DNA of 64,000 nucleotides, taken from [Clostridium] symbiosum (GTDB taxonomy: Bacteria; Bacillota; Clostridia; Lachnospirales; Lachnospiraceae). How positions within the stretch are numbered: position 1 is the stretch's first letter; every line of letters begins with the position of its first letter. The stretch covers positions 1,978,001-2,042,000 of the forward strand of contig CP143946.1 of the NCBI GenBank assembly GCA_036419695.1. Direction: 5' to 3'. A model generated the notes under the pieces. It was not told where the DNA came from and did not search any database. It saw only the letters and a list, made by a program, of their open reading frames with translations. A program made the translations under genes and the position numbers. Positions 54,429-62,671 of the stretch are shown in pieces.

Positions 54429-55661
54429 TTGTTAGAGATTAAGATAAATGAATCGGAGAATTCTGCCAGAATCATCGTTATAGGTGTCGGCGGAGCCGGA
54501 AACAATGCGGTTAACCGCATGATAGAAGAGAATATAGCAGGTGTGGAATTTATTGGAATTAATACGGACAAGCAGGCGCTGCAGTTTTGCAAGGCCGCTT
54601 CAGCCATGCAGATCGGTGAGAAGCTGACTAAGGGACTGGGAGCCGGGGCGAAACCTGAGATCGGTGAGAAAGCCGCAGAGGAGAGCCAGGAAGAGCTTGC
54701 ACAGGCACTGAAAGGCGCCGACATGGTATTCGTAACCTGTGGTATGGGAGGCGGCACCGGAACGGGTGCGGCGCCGGTTATCGCAAGAATTGCCAAGGAT
54801 ATGGGCATTCTGACCGTAGGCGTTGTGACGAAGCCATTCCGCTTTGAAGCCAAGACACGTATGGGCAACGCACTTGCAGGCATTGAGAAATTAAAAGCCA
54901 ATGTGGACACTCTGATTGTAATTCCTAACGATAAACTCCTTGAGATTGTAGACCGCCGCACAACCATGCCGGATGCTCTCAAGAAGGCCGATGAAGTGCT
55001 TCAGCAGGCCGTACAGGGCATTACGGATCTCATCAATGTACCGGGACTTATCAATCTGGACTTCGCGGACGTACAGACCGTTATGATAGACAAGGGCATC
55101 GCTCATATCGGCATCGGACATGCCAAGGGAGACGATAAGGCCATTGAAGCTGTTAAACAGGCCGTTGCCAGCCCTCTGTTAGAGACAACCATCGAAGGCG
55201 CAAGCCACGTTATTATTAATATTTCCGGTGACATCAGCCTGATCGAGGCCAATGACGCCGCAACTTATGTACAGGAACTGGCGGGAGACGATGCCAACAT
55301 CATCTTCGGCGCCATGTTTGATGAGAATGCACAGGATGAAGCGACAATCACGGTTATTGCAACAGGACTGGATGCCCACGGCGTCAATACGCCTGTAGCA
55401 AAGGCAATGACGGAATTCACCACCCCATTCAAGGCAAAACCGGCTCCAACGTTTGCACCTCAGGGAGCAGGCAGAGAGACGGCGGCTACATCTGCGCCTG
55501 CCTATAAGACACCGACCTACCGGGCTCCTTCCGCCGCAGTTTCTCAGCAGCCACAGCAGCCGAAGGTTCCGGTACAGCCATCCACACCGGTGCAGCCATA
55601 CCGCCCGATGCAGAGAGAGACACAGATCAATATCCCGGATTTTCTGAAGAATAAAAAGTAA
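54429..55661 (+). CDS. ftsZ: Cell division GTPase FtsZ
   Basis: 410 residues. GVGGAGNNAVNRM (near 20-32), the tubulin signature GGGTGTGAAPVIA (near 105), NLDFADVQTVM (T7 synergy loop) and a Pro/Gln-rich linker ending in the C-terminal peptide NIPDFLKNKK that binds FtsA/SepF-type partners. The start is TTG at 54429 with GAAGGAGGAAC upstream. Confidence 0.97.
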   Translation: MLEIKINESENSARIIVIGVGGAGNNAVNRMIEENIAGVEFIGINTDKQALQFCKAASAMQIGEKLTKGLGAGAKPEIGEKAAEESQEELAQALKGADMVFVTCGMGGGTGTGAAPVIARIAKDMGILTVGVVTKPFRFEAKTRMGNALAGIEKLKANVDTLIVIPNDKLLEIVDRRTTMPDALKKADEVLQQAVQGITDLINVPGLINLDFADVQTVMIDKGIAHIGIGHAKGDDKAIEAVKQAVASPLLETTIEGASHVIINISGDISLIEANDAATYVQELAGDDANIIFGAMFDENAQDEATITVIATGLDAHGVNTPVAKAMTEFTTPFKAKPAPTFAPQGAGRETAATSAPAYKTPTYRAPSAAVSQQPQQPKVPVQPSTPVQPYRPMQRETQINIPDFLKNKK

Positions 55662-55747
55662 TCAGAAACAGGGATTAGACACGGACATGAAACAGAGAGC
55701 AGCCTGTTTTCCGTACTTTTTATATAAAATGACATATAGGATGATAT

Positions 55748-55778
55748 TAGCCGCAGTGCGTAAGCATTGCGGCTGTTT
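55748..55778 (+). terminator. Hairpin after ftsZ
   Basis: AGCCGCAGTGC pairs with GCATTGCGGCT (55749-55773), then GTTTTG; the T-run is short. The stretch 55779-56080 has no supported gene. Confidence 0.6.
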
Positions 55779-55836
55779 TGGATGATGAAAACAGCGGCGG
55801 TATCTTACGCACTGCTGTCCAAATCGGAATTGATTT

Positions 55837-55843
55837 TTCGACA
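55837..55843 (-). promoter_or_regulatory. Spo0A box candidate
   Basis: TTCGACA on the plus strand is the exact complement of the 0A box TGTCGAA. It lies about 250 bases before the spoIIGA promoter; a chance match is possible. Confidence 0.4.
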
Positions 55844-56088
55844 TTTTCAATCGTAAACCAACAAAATAAGAACGACACGGCCGGCCGCCCGGACTTAAAA
55901 TACAGGTGGCCGGCCATTATTTTACCCTTACGGCTGGTTTCACCGGCCGGGGCACAGGGGATCGGCCTCCCACAGCCAGAGGAAGCAGAGGGAAAATCAG
56001 GAACGATTCCCGTCATGGAAAAGCCAATCGCGGTGTCCGCATTTTGTTTCGAAATATGACGATCAAAAACAGGAATTAACTTTCCGTA

Positions 56089-56122
56089 TTTGACAAAAAA
56101 CACAAGCCCGGGAATTTATAAT
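56089..56122 (+). promoter_or_regulatory. Spo0A-type spoIIGA promoter with 21 bp spacer
   Basis: TTGACA (56090-56095) and TATAAT (56117-56122) are 21 bases apart. The -35 box lies in TTTGACA, a one-mismatch Spo0A box. The Bacillus spoIIG promoter has the same design: consensus boxes held too far apart, with Spo0A binding at -35 to help sigma-A. Confidence 0.7.
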
Positions 56123-56135
56123 GACTACTGTCGTA

Positions 56136-56218
56136 ACAGTTCAGGCCCGGTATGCCCTTTCGGGCGGTATTGCTTTTATGTCAAAGCCCGGCGTTATTCT
56201 GCCGCAGGACTGAACTGT
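56136..56218 (+). promoter_or_regulatory. Stem-loop in the spoIIGA leader
   Basis: ACAGTTCAG (56136-56144) and CTGAACTGT (56210-56218) are exact complements. The loop contains GCCCGG and CCGGGC-like words that can pair further. Confidence 0.5.
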
Positions 56219-56254
56219 ATCCTACTGTCAGACAGAGAGGTGAGAGAATTTCCG

Positions 56255-57043
56255 GTGACATACAACGTTTACGCGGATGTGGTGTTAGCCAATAATTTTA
56301 CAATCGATTTTTTGCTTCTCACAGTAGTAAAAAAGGTGATGAAGCTGGAGACACGAAAGGGAGGAATATTTCTGGCCAGCATGGCAGGAGCTTTTTACGC
56401 GCTGGCTGTGACCATTTTTCCCTTTCCTGTTTTTTTTCTCCAGTCAATTGTTACATACTTCGCGGCCAGCGCCCTGATGGCGGCCCTGGCATTCAGAATC
56501 AAAGACCTGCACGCGCTTATAAAAGCCGTGGCGGGCCTGTATCTGGCGGCGGTTATGACGGCAGGCCTGATGGAGCTGTTCCGTGCCGGAGGCTTCTTTG
56601 GTTCTATCTATCTCTATGCGGCGGCAGCGGGATTCAGTATCTTTTTAACGCTGTACCTGTGGAGGACTGTGTCAAAGAGTGCGGCGGACAGCGGCCATCT
56701 CTACAGCGTCCTGATTGAATATCAGGGCAGGAAGGCCGGTTTTACCGGTTTTCTGGACACGGGGAACCGCCTGACGGAACCCTATACGGGAAGCCCGGTC
56801 AGCGTCATTTCAGCGGAAAGCTGCGGGGAGCTGTTCGGCACCGTGAATGCGGTTCTGTTCGTCCCTTTCCGCTCGGTCGGGAAGGACAGCGGCATTTTAC
56901 CGGCGGTCCGGGCCGACAGGATGGAGATAGAACAAGAAGGTCAGAAGAAAGTAATAGAGAAACCGTATATTGCAATCTCGGAAGAAAAACTGTCACAGAA
57001 TGGTTCTTACCAGATTTTGCTGAATGAAAAGCTGTGGCTTTGA
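56255..57043 (+). CDS. spoIIGA: Sigma-E processing peptidase SpoIIGA
   Basis: 262 residues from GTG 56255; the start TYNVYADVVLANNFTIDFL matches the family start. Five hydrophobic helices (to about 150) are followed by an aspartic-protease-like domain with GFLDTGNRLTEPYTGSPV, where the Asp of DTGN is catalytic. It sits in the forespore-septum membrane of the mother cell and cuts the pro-sequence off sigma-E. An open frame continues upstream to about 56090, but those residues look unlike the family. The binding site is AGAGAGGTGAG, rather far; GTG 56240 is the alternative. Confidence 0.9.
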   Translation: MTYNVYADVVLANNFTIDFLLLTVVKKVMKLETRKGGIFLASMAGAFYALAVTIFPFPVFFLQSIVTYFAASALMAALAFRIKDLHALIKAVAGLYLAAVMTAGLMELFRAGGFFGSIYLYAAAAGFSIFLTLYLWRTVSKSAADSGHLYSVLIEYQGRKAGFTGFLDTGNRLTEPYTGSPVSVISAESCGELFGTVNAVLFVPFRSVGKDSGILPAVRADRMEIEQEGQKKVIEKPYIAISEEKLSQNGSYQILLNEKLWL

Positions 57044-57195
57044 TAAGGCCGCAGTATGATGGAAAGCTGTAATGAAAATAATGATAACCGTTCAGGAGGC
57101 GGTGTACCCGGCAAAGCGGAACGCGCTGTTTTGTGGAAAGGTAAAGAAGAAGGCCCTGATGGTTACAGATATGGTTATTTAGGAGGAAAGAAATT

Positions 57196-57936
57196 ATGGT
57201 TATAAAATTAGCAATCCCGAATCAATTCCGTCTTAAGATGGTTCCGTCGTTTAAATCGGTTTTTCTTCAGAAAGAGGGGGAAGTCCATTATATCGGCGGT
57301 GCGGATATTCTTCCGGCGCCCTTAAACAGCAGGGAAGAGGCAGAGGTGTTAAAGGAGCTGGGAACGGAGAAGGATGCCCAGGCAAAGTCGAAGCTGATCG
57401 AGCACAACCTGCGTCTGGTAGTCTACATAGCGAAGAAGTTTGACAACACCAGCGTCGGTGTGGAGGACCTGATTTCCATCGGCTCCATCGGACTGATCAA
57501 GGCAATCAACACCTTTAACATAGATAAAAATATCAAGCTTGCCACCTACGCCTCCCGGTGTATTGAAAATGAAATACTGATGTATTTAAGACGCAACAAC
57601 AAAACAAAGATGGAAGTCTCCATTGACGAACCGCTCAATGTGGACTGGGACGGAAATGAACTTTTGCTTTCCGATATTCTGGGAACCGACGAGGACGTCA
57701 TTTACCGGGATTTGGAAGATGAGATAGAAAAGAACCTGCTCAGTACGGCAATCAGCCGTCTGGGGCCGAGAGAACAGAAAATCGTAGAACTGCGTTTTGG
57801 CCTGGGAACGGAGAATGAGGATGAGATGACGCAGAAGGAAGTCGCAGACCTTCTGGGCATATCCCAGTCCTACATCTCCAGGCTCGAGAAAAAGATTATG
57901 AAGCGGCTGAAAAAAGAAATCGTGAAATACGAGTAG
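57196..57936 (+). CDS. sigE: Sporulation sigma factor SigE
   Basis: 246 residues. An N-terminal pro-sequence (about 1-25, hydrophobic and basic) is followed by sigma-70 region 2 (EHNLRLVVYIAKKFDN, EDLISIGSIGLIKAINTF, LATYASRCIENEILM) and region 4 (TQKEVADLLGISQSYISRLEKK). Sigma-E runs mother-cell gene expression after cleavage by SpoIIGA, encoded just upstream. AGGAGGAAAG precedes the ATG. The 3' end overlaps the convergent acyltransferase gene by 41 bases. Confidence 0.96.
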   Translation: MVIKLAIPNQFRLKMVPSFKSVFLQKEGEVHYIGGADILPAPLNSREEAEVLKELGTEKDAQAKSKLIEHNLRLVVYIAKKFDNTSVGVEDLISIGSIGLIKAINTFNIDKNIKLATYASRCIENEILMYLRRNNKTKMEVSIDEPLNVDWDGNELLLSDILGTDEDVIYRDLEDEIEKNLLSTAISRLGPREQKIVELRFGLGTENEDEMTQKEVADLLGISQSYISRLEKKIMKRLKKEIVKYE

Positions 57937-58972
57937 AAATCCAGCCGATGAATGCGGGAATCAGGGTTCCGGCTATCAGGTAGACCGGCCACAGCTCATG
58001 GGAAAAACCGGTGGGGAACCCGGCCAGATTTTCGGGTACCGACCGGAGCCAGAGCTTCGCATATAAGTAGTCCACCAGTTTAAAGACGGCGAAATGAACC
58101 GCCATAATTTCAAAAGAATATCGTCCCAGGAACGAAAGAAAACGGGAGGCGGCCTTAAACCGTTCCATCAGAGTTCCGAGGGACAGACAGAAATAGATTC
58201 CAATCAGGGAAATGACGTAAAACCAGGCCCCGGGAATCACCATTCCGTCTAAAAGAATATAGATGCCCATCTTTGCATTGATAAAGTACAGGGCGGCGGC
58301 GCTGATGACGCAGCCGTACCAGGTGGTGAATTTCTTAAAATCGGGACAGTGAAGCCGCAGCAGGTAAGCAAAAAAGTAGATCGGGACCACAACCAGGGAT
58401 GCATGGAGGTTGTAGGCAATCCCCACTTTCCTCATATTCAGGAACACACCGGCGGCGCCGATGGAGGCGCAGGCAAAGCCAATCAGCCATACCTTAAGCC
58501 CGGGTTTGCCAATCCTACGGGAGAAAGTCCGGCCGAACCATACGGCGGCGCCGAACAGGCCGGATGCGGCCAGCCAGGCCGGAATGAACCAGAGCGCTCC
58601 CTGGGCCGGTTCGGAGCCTGTAAAGGAGATATTCGTACAAATCTGAGCCAGCATTTTCGTATGGTTATAAAGCTCCTGGCCGGAATAGAGCCCCCGCGTC
58701 ACAAAGAAATTGTGGAGCAGGACGAAACAGGACGTATAAAAAACATAACGGGGCCATGTCCCTGCAAATCGGTTGCCAAAGAAGGCAAAGGGAGCATCCC
58801 CGTATTTTTTTTCGCTGTACAGATAGCCCGAGACAAAGAAAAACAGGGCCAGATGGAACAGATAGACAAAGCCTACGGCAAAGTAACAGCTGTGCCCCAG
58901 GACAATTGCAATAATACCAAGTCCCTTTACGATGTCCCAGTAAGAGGAACGTGACGGTGTGGTTGGGTTCAT
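57896..58972 (-). CDS. Acyltransferase family 3 membrane protein
   Basis: 358 residues, about ten spans. The start YWDIVKGLGIIAIVLGHS carries the family motif with the catalytic His, then FHLALFFFVSGYLY. Members move acetyl or other acyl groups to sugars at the membrane outer face. GGAGTTACC precedes the ATG. It stands between sigE and sigG on the opposite strand to sigE and overlaps its end, so it looks inserted into a normally contiguous locus. Confidence 0.88.
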   Translation of the reverse strand: MNPTTPSRSSYWDIVKGLGIIAIVLGHSCYFAVGFVYLFHLALFFFVSGYLYSEKKYGDAPFAFFGNRFAGTWPRYVFYTSCFVLLHNFFVTRGLYSGQELYNHTKMLAQICTNISFTGSEPAQGALWFIPAWLAASGLFGAAVWFGRTFSRRIGKPGLKVWLIGFACASIGAAGVFLNMRKVGIAYNLHASLVVVPIYFFAYLLRLHCPDFKKFTTWYGCVISAAALYFINAKMGIYILLDGMVIPGAWFYVISLIGIYFCLSLGTLMERFKAASRFLSFLGRYSFEIMAVHFAVFKLVDYLYAKLWLRSVPENLAGFPTGFSHELWPVYLIAGTLIPAFIGWISTRISRFLFSAAS

Positions 58973-59122
58973 AGTGGTAACTCCTTAAGTATTTTTTCGG
59001 TGAGGTGATAGGTACGGTTGGTTTCCCTTCGGCTTTTCACAGGAAATGAGCGCCTTCCGGGAAACGCGCAGCGGATGTTCCTGTCTAGTGGGAACACGGA
59101 CTGCTTTAAGATCTTATCATCA

Positions 59123-59151
59123 AGTATAGAATATGTGAAGAAATGTGTCAA
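59123..59151 (-). promoter_or_regulatory. Promoter of the acyltransferase gene
   Basis: On the minus strand TTGACA (59146-59151), 17 bases, TATACT (59123-59128), about 150 bases before the start codon. Confidence 0.75.
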
Positions 59152-59447
59152 CTGAGGGGGAAGGGAAAAGGGGAGGAGAGAACTTCCGGACAGGAGGCCG
59201 GGATGGAGGGCTGCAGCCTTCCCGAAGGAGGAAACGCTTGGAGATGTGTTAAATGTTTTTAGGAAATGTGTTAAAGTTTTTAGGGAAAGATAATAGTGCC
59301 TTGTCTGATGAAGAAAGAGGATTGATTTGGAGAAATCAGTTCTTCTTAATGTCTTTCTTTATCAGGGCAGGGCACTGTGTATTTAAAATGTTCATGGCGG
59401 CCCGGATGGCCCGCTTTTGGAGAACCGGGGAACCGTCTTTCCGGGAA
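59152..59447. other. Intergenic stretch with a short tandem repeat
   Basis: Purine-rich to about 59240, then an imperfect tandem repeat: ATGTGTTAAATGTTTTTAGG (59244-59263) and ATGTGTTAAAGTTTTTAGGG (59266-59285). A 74-codon plus-strand frame (59253-59477) runs into the sigG end without a good binding site and I do not accept it as a gene. Confidence 0.45.
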
Positions 59448-60224
59448 TCAGCTCAGGTAGTTGCGCATGCTTTTTAAGGCGCTTTTTTCAAGACGGCTGA
59501 CCTGGGCCTGGCTGATGTGGATTTCTTCGGCTACCTCGGTTTGGGTTTTGCCCTCGAAGAAACGCATGTCGATGATATGGCGCTCGCGTTCCGGGAGGCG
59601 TTTCATTGCTTCGTTTAAGGAGATGTCCTCGATCCAGTGCTCCTCGGAACATTTTTTATCACTGAGCTGATCCATGACATAGAGGGGATCCCCGCCGTCG
59701 GTGTAGACCGGTTCGTAGAGGCTGACCGGGCTCTGGATTGCGTCCAGGGCATAGGTGATGCTTTCCTTGCTGACTCCGATTTCATCCGCGATTTCACAGA
59801 TGGTCGGTTCCTTCAGGTTCTTTTTCATCAGTCCTTCCCGGGCATAAATCGCCTTGTAGGCGGTATCGCGCAGGGAGCGGCTGACACGGATTGAATTATT
59901 ATCTCTCAGGTAACGTTTGACTTCTCCGAGGATCATCGGGACTGCATAGGTGGAGAACCGCACATTCTGTGTTATATCAAAATTATCTATCGCTTTTATC
60001 AGTCCGATGCAGCCGATCTGAAAAAGATCGTCCACATTTTCACTGCTGTTTGAAAAACGCTGGATGACGCTTAAGACAAGACGCAAATTTCCCTTAATGT
60101 ATTGTTCTCTGGCATCCATATCCCCATCAAGAATCCGTTTAAACAACGCTTCCTTCTCATCGTTGCTGAGAAGCGGCAGTTTGGAAGTGTTGACTCCGCA
60201 GATTTCCACTTTGTATACAGGCAT
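59448..60224 (-). CDS. sigG: Sporulation sigma factor SigG
   Basis: 258 residues. YKVEICGVNTSKLPLLSNDE at the start is the SigG signature. Region 2 (EQYIKGNLRLVLSVIQRF, DDLFQIGCIGLIKAID, STYAVPMILGEVKRYLRD), region 3 and region 4 (TQTEVAEEIHISQAQVSRLEK) are complete. Sigma-G drives late forespore genes. The ATG at 60224 has GCGGAGGT before it; an ATG eight codons earlier does not. In most spore formers sigG follows sigE in the same direction; here it is inverted and separated. Confidence 0.96.
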   Translation of the reverse strand: MPVYKVEICGVNTSKLPLLSNDEKEALFKRILDGDMDAREQYIKGNLRLVLSVIQRFSNSSENVDDLFQIGCIGLIKAIDNFDITQNVRFSTYAVPMILGEVKRYLRDNNSIRVSRSLRDTAYKAIYAREGLMKKNLKEPTICEIADEIGVSKESITYALDAIQSPVSLYEPVYTDGGDPLYVMDQLSDKKCSEEHWIEDISLNEAMKRLPERERHIIDMRFFEGKTQTEVAEEIHISQAQVSRLEKSALKSMRNYLS

Positions 60225-60279
60225 GTACTTTACCTCCGCATCTTTCATTAATTGTCTCGGCGGAATTTATTGTAAGGGA

Positions 60280-60307
60280 TATTTTCCACCGAATTCTTAT
60301 AAATGAA
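60280..60307 (-). promoter_or_regulatory. Possible sigma-F type promoter of sigG
   Basis: On the minus strand TTCAT, 15 bases, then GGAAAATA. The spacing and -10 fit sigma-F/G promoters; the -35 is weak. Confidence 0.3.
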
Positions 60308-60375
60308 TGATGTACGAATTTGGATCGATTTATACGATTGGAGGGATGAAAAAATTTTCCTTTTCAGAGAGTTGA

Positions 60376-60404
60376 TTGATTGTTGCCCCTGTCTGTGTTA
60401 GAAT
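60376..60404 (+). promoter_or_regulatory. Promoter of the SseB-like gene
   Basis: TTGATT (60376-60381), 17 bases, TAGAAT (60399-60404), 40 bases before the start. Confidence 0.6.
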
Positions 60405-60443
60405 AGTACAATAACTTTTGATGCATACAGATGGAGGAAAAGA

Positions 60444-61226
60444 ATGAAAACCATAAACGAACTGATTAAATCCTATCTTGAGAATGAAGATAAAGCAGTT
60501 TTCGGAGAAATTCTGGAAGTAATTAAGACGGGAGAGGCCCTGTTTGCGGTTGCAGCCAGAGCTACCAACAACTTTTTCATGGGGGCAGAGAATGAGAAGC
60601 CGGCAGCATATATCTTTTCCAGCAAAGCATTTGCAGATGAATTTGTAAAGGAATTAAAGTGGGAAGGATACGAGGTGAAGAGCCTTGAGATCAGACCGGC
60701 CCAGAGAATCGGATTTTTTAACGATCTGTACCGCAGCGGCTTTGAGGCCATTATGGTAGACAAGGGCCAGGAATCCCTTGCAATGTCGTTATTCAGCATT
60801 GTAGCGAAACCGGAAGAGAACGCGGACATGGTGATTAATCCGTCCCTGATGCGTGCCGCAGCCCAGTTCTATCAGGAGCTTTCCAGAAAAAGAGCGGTAA
60901 AACCGATGCAGGACCTGATGTGTTCCGAGTTATACAATGCAAAGTTCCTGATTCCGGCAGAGGATGTGAATGAGCGTGTTTATCCGATGATCGCCGATAA
61001 TAAGGGCCTTAAGTTCTATCCCGTATTCACCGATCTCATCGAGTTCGGAAAATTCGACAAGAAACAGAAATACCAGCCGGTCGTTGTGAAGTTCCGCGAT
61101 TTGAAAAAGCTGGTGAGGAAGGTGGACGGAATCGTGGTCAATCCGTTCGGCTTCGGACTGAGACTGGATAGGGAGAAGATCGATAATATTGAGAGAGACT
61201 GTTCGACTTTGAAGGTTGTAAAATGA
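60444..61226 (+). CDS. SseB family protein
   Basis: 260 residues, soluble. Two SseB-like modules: residues about 25-125 (FAVAARATNNFF, AAYIFSSKAFADEF, RPAQRIGFFNDLY) and about 150-255 (AKFLIPAEDVNERVY, LKFYPVFTDLIEFGKF, VNPFGFGLRLDREK). The FxFTSxxxA-type module is found in SseB and related proteins of unknown biochemical role. It is transcribed alone. The family call is fairly safe, the function is not known. Confidence 0.72.
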   Translation: MKTINELIKSYLENEDKAVFGEILEVIKTGEALFAVAARATNNFFMGAENEKPAAYIFSSKAFADEFVKELKWEGYEVKSLEIRPAQRIGFFNDLYRSGFEAIMVDKGQESLAMSLFSIVAKPEENADMVINPSLMRAAAQFYQELSRKRAVKPMQDLMCSELYNAKFLIPAEDVNERVYPMIADNKGLKFYPVFTDLIEFGKFDKKQKYQPVVVKFRDLKKLVRKVDGIVVNPFGFGLRLDREKIDNIERDCSTLKVVK

Positions 61227-61393
61227 TTTAGTTGAGGTTCAAGGACGCCCCTGTAAGACAGCGGGCTTCCGTATCCCAATTGGAAAGTTTTTCTACTCCT
61301 CCCTGGGCAGTCCTCATCATCTTAACTCTCAACCGTCCAGGCGGTGTTATTATCCTTAACAGAAAACCTTATTTATGATTAAACTGCTACAGA

Positions 61394-61444
61394 AAAAAGA
61401 CTTTTACCCGAAAAAACACTTTTCAGGGTAAAAGTCTTTTTTTA
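61394..61444 (+). terminator. Terminator between the SseB-like gene and the recombinase
   Basis: AAAAAGACTTTTACCC (61394-61409) pairs with GGGTAAAAGTCTTTTT (61426-61441), then more Ts. Confidence 0.9.
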
Positions 61445-61506
61445 TAATGGTAAGGATAGAAACAAAACAGTAAGAACAGTAGAAAAACAAAATAGGAGAA
61501 CGGCTA

Positions 61507-62361
61507 ATGGCTAAAGATAAGAATTTTCAGAAAGAACAAATTTCGCAATTTTGCAGCTTCCTTATATCGGAAGAAAAAGCAGCTGCCACAGTCTCGAAAT
61601 ACTGCCATGATATCCAGCAGTTTTATTGCTTTTTATCGGAAAAATATAACAGCAGGCTGACGAAAGAAAATACGGTAAGTTTTAAAAACTGGCTGTTGGA
61701 GCGTTATCATGTGAGAAGCGTTAATTCAATGCTCACTGCCGTAAATTGCTTTTTGAATTTTTTGGGATATCAGGATTGCAGGGTAAAACTGGTCAAAGTT
61801 CAGCGACAGATATTTTACGAAGATAAGAAAGAGCTTAGAAAGGAAGAATACCGACGCCTTGTCGATGCAGCCAGAAAGAACGGAAACGAACGGCTGGCCA
61901 TGCTGTTACAGACTTTATGCAGTCTGGGCCTTCGTATCAGCGAATTAAAATTCGTAACTGTGGAGTCGGTGGAAAAGGGGAAATTTCAGATTCTTAATAA
62001 AGGAAAAAACAGATTTGTCCTTATTCCTGGCAAACTCAGGAAGCGTCTTCTTTGGTATGCCAGAAAAATGCATCTCAAAAAGGGGGAAATCTTTATCACC
62101 AGAAGTGGCAAAGCCTTGGATCGAAGCAATGTTTGGAGAGAAATGAAGAAACTGGGCGGGAAGGCAAAGGTGGAAGGACAGAAAATTTTCCCCCATAACC
62201 TCCGCCATCTTTTTGCCAGAACATTCTACGAGCTAAAAAAAGATGTTGTCAAGCTGGCAGATCTCATGGGACATAGCAGCATCGAAACAACCCGTATCTA
62301 CACGGCTTCGTCTGGTAATGAGTGTCTGAAACAATTGGAAAAATTAGGGCTTGTACTCTGA
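61507..62361 (+). CDS. Tyrosine recombinase (XerC/D-like), candidate invertase of the adjacent switch
   Basis: 284 residues. An N-terminal SAM-like DNA-binding domain (about 10-95) precedes the catalytic domain with the full active set: Arg in SLGLRISEL (near 142), Lys in NKGKNRFVL (near 168), HNLRH with His and Arg (near 235), GHSSIETTRIYT with His (near 258) and the nucleophile Tyr (near 267). It is the size of XerC/D-type enzymes, but dif-linked Xer proteins are not usually beside antiterminator genes. The two palindromic sites just downstream are its most likely substrate. AGGAGAACGG precedes the ATG. Confidence 0.9.
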   Translation: MAKDKNFQKEQISQFCSFLISEEKAAATVSKYCHDIQQFYCFLSEKYNSRLTKENTVSFKNWLLERYHVRSVNSMLTAVNCFLNFLGYQDCRVKLVKVQRQIFYEDKKELRKEEYRRLVDAARKNGNERLAMLLQTLCSLGLRISELKFVTVESVEKGKFQILNKGKNRFVLIPGKLRKRLLWYARKMHLKKGEIFITRSGKALDRSNVWREMKKLGGKAKVEGQKIFPHNLRHLFARTFYELKKDVVKLADLMGHSSIETTRIYTASSGNECLKQLEKLGLVL

Positions 62362-62467
62362 CGGGTTTGCAAAGTTGAGGTAAAATTAGGAAGGAAGAGA
62401 AATAGAACGCTGAAAAAGAGTGGGAAAAAGAATGGGGAGGTAAGGAAATTTGAGGAAAATAAAAGAG

Positions 62468-62493
62468 TACAACATAATAGGTATTATGTTGTA
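62468..62493. repeat. Left recombination-site candidate of the invertible segment
   Basis: TACAACATAATA (62468-62479), centre GG, then the exact complement TATTATGTTGTA (62482-62493). The asymmetric GG gives the site a direction. Its mate at 62646 has CC in the same place, so the two are inverted. Confidence 0.85.
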
Positions 62494-62645
62494 CCGGTAT
62501 ACATTATCTTGATGGCTGTAACAATCTTACCACATGTTTTATGGGCTTTCAACCGGAAATCTTTACAAAAATCTTAATAAAAAGAAATTAAAGCTATAAT
62601 TGTGTCTGAAAAAAACTACATATTATATCTCATTCTGCCCTGTCC
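62494..62645. other. Invertible promoter segment (candidate)
   Basis: About 152 bases between the inverted sites, AT-rich, no gene. On the minus strand it carries TTGTCG-N17-TATAAT (62622-62650), pointing away from the downstream loaP-like gene. On the plus strand there is a perfect TATAAT at 62595-62600 but only a weak -35. Confidence 0.75.
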
Positions 62646-62650
62646 GACAA
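62622..62650 (-). promoter_or_regulatory. Promoter at the edge of the switch, now facing away from loaP
   Basis: On the minus strand TTGTCG (62645-62650), 17 bases, TATAAT (62622-62627). The first four bases of the -35 belong to the inverted repeat, which both ends share, so the promoter stays intact after inversion and would then face the loaP-like gene. Confidence 0.7.
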
Positions 62651-62671
62651 CATAATACCTATTATGTTGTA
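62646..62671. repeat. Right recombination-site candidate of the invertible segment
   Basis: ACAACATAATA (62647-62657), centre CC, TATTATGTTGT (62660-62670). It is the reverse complement of the left site over 24-25 bases. Confidence 0.85.

Noticed and set aside
55778..56059. 93-residue frame between ftsZ and spoIIGA
   Set aside because: Poor start context and no recognisable protein features; the region holds the hairpin and Spo0A-type signals.
59253..59477. 74-residue plus-strand frame before sigG
   Set aside because: It starts inside a short tandem repeat, has no clear binding site, and overlaps the sigG end on the other strand.
61507..62361. Recombinase as sign of a prophage or integrative element
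   Set aside because: No phage, conjugation or tRNA attachment genes are near; the inverted sites next to it explain it better as a local invertase.
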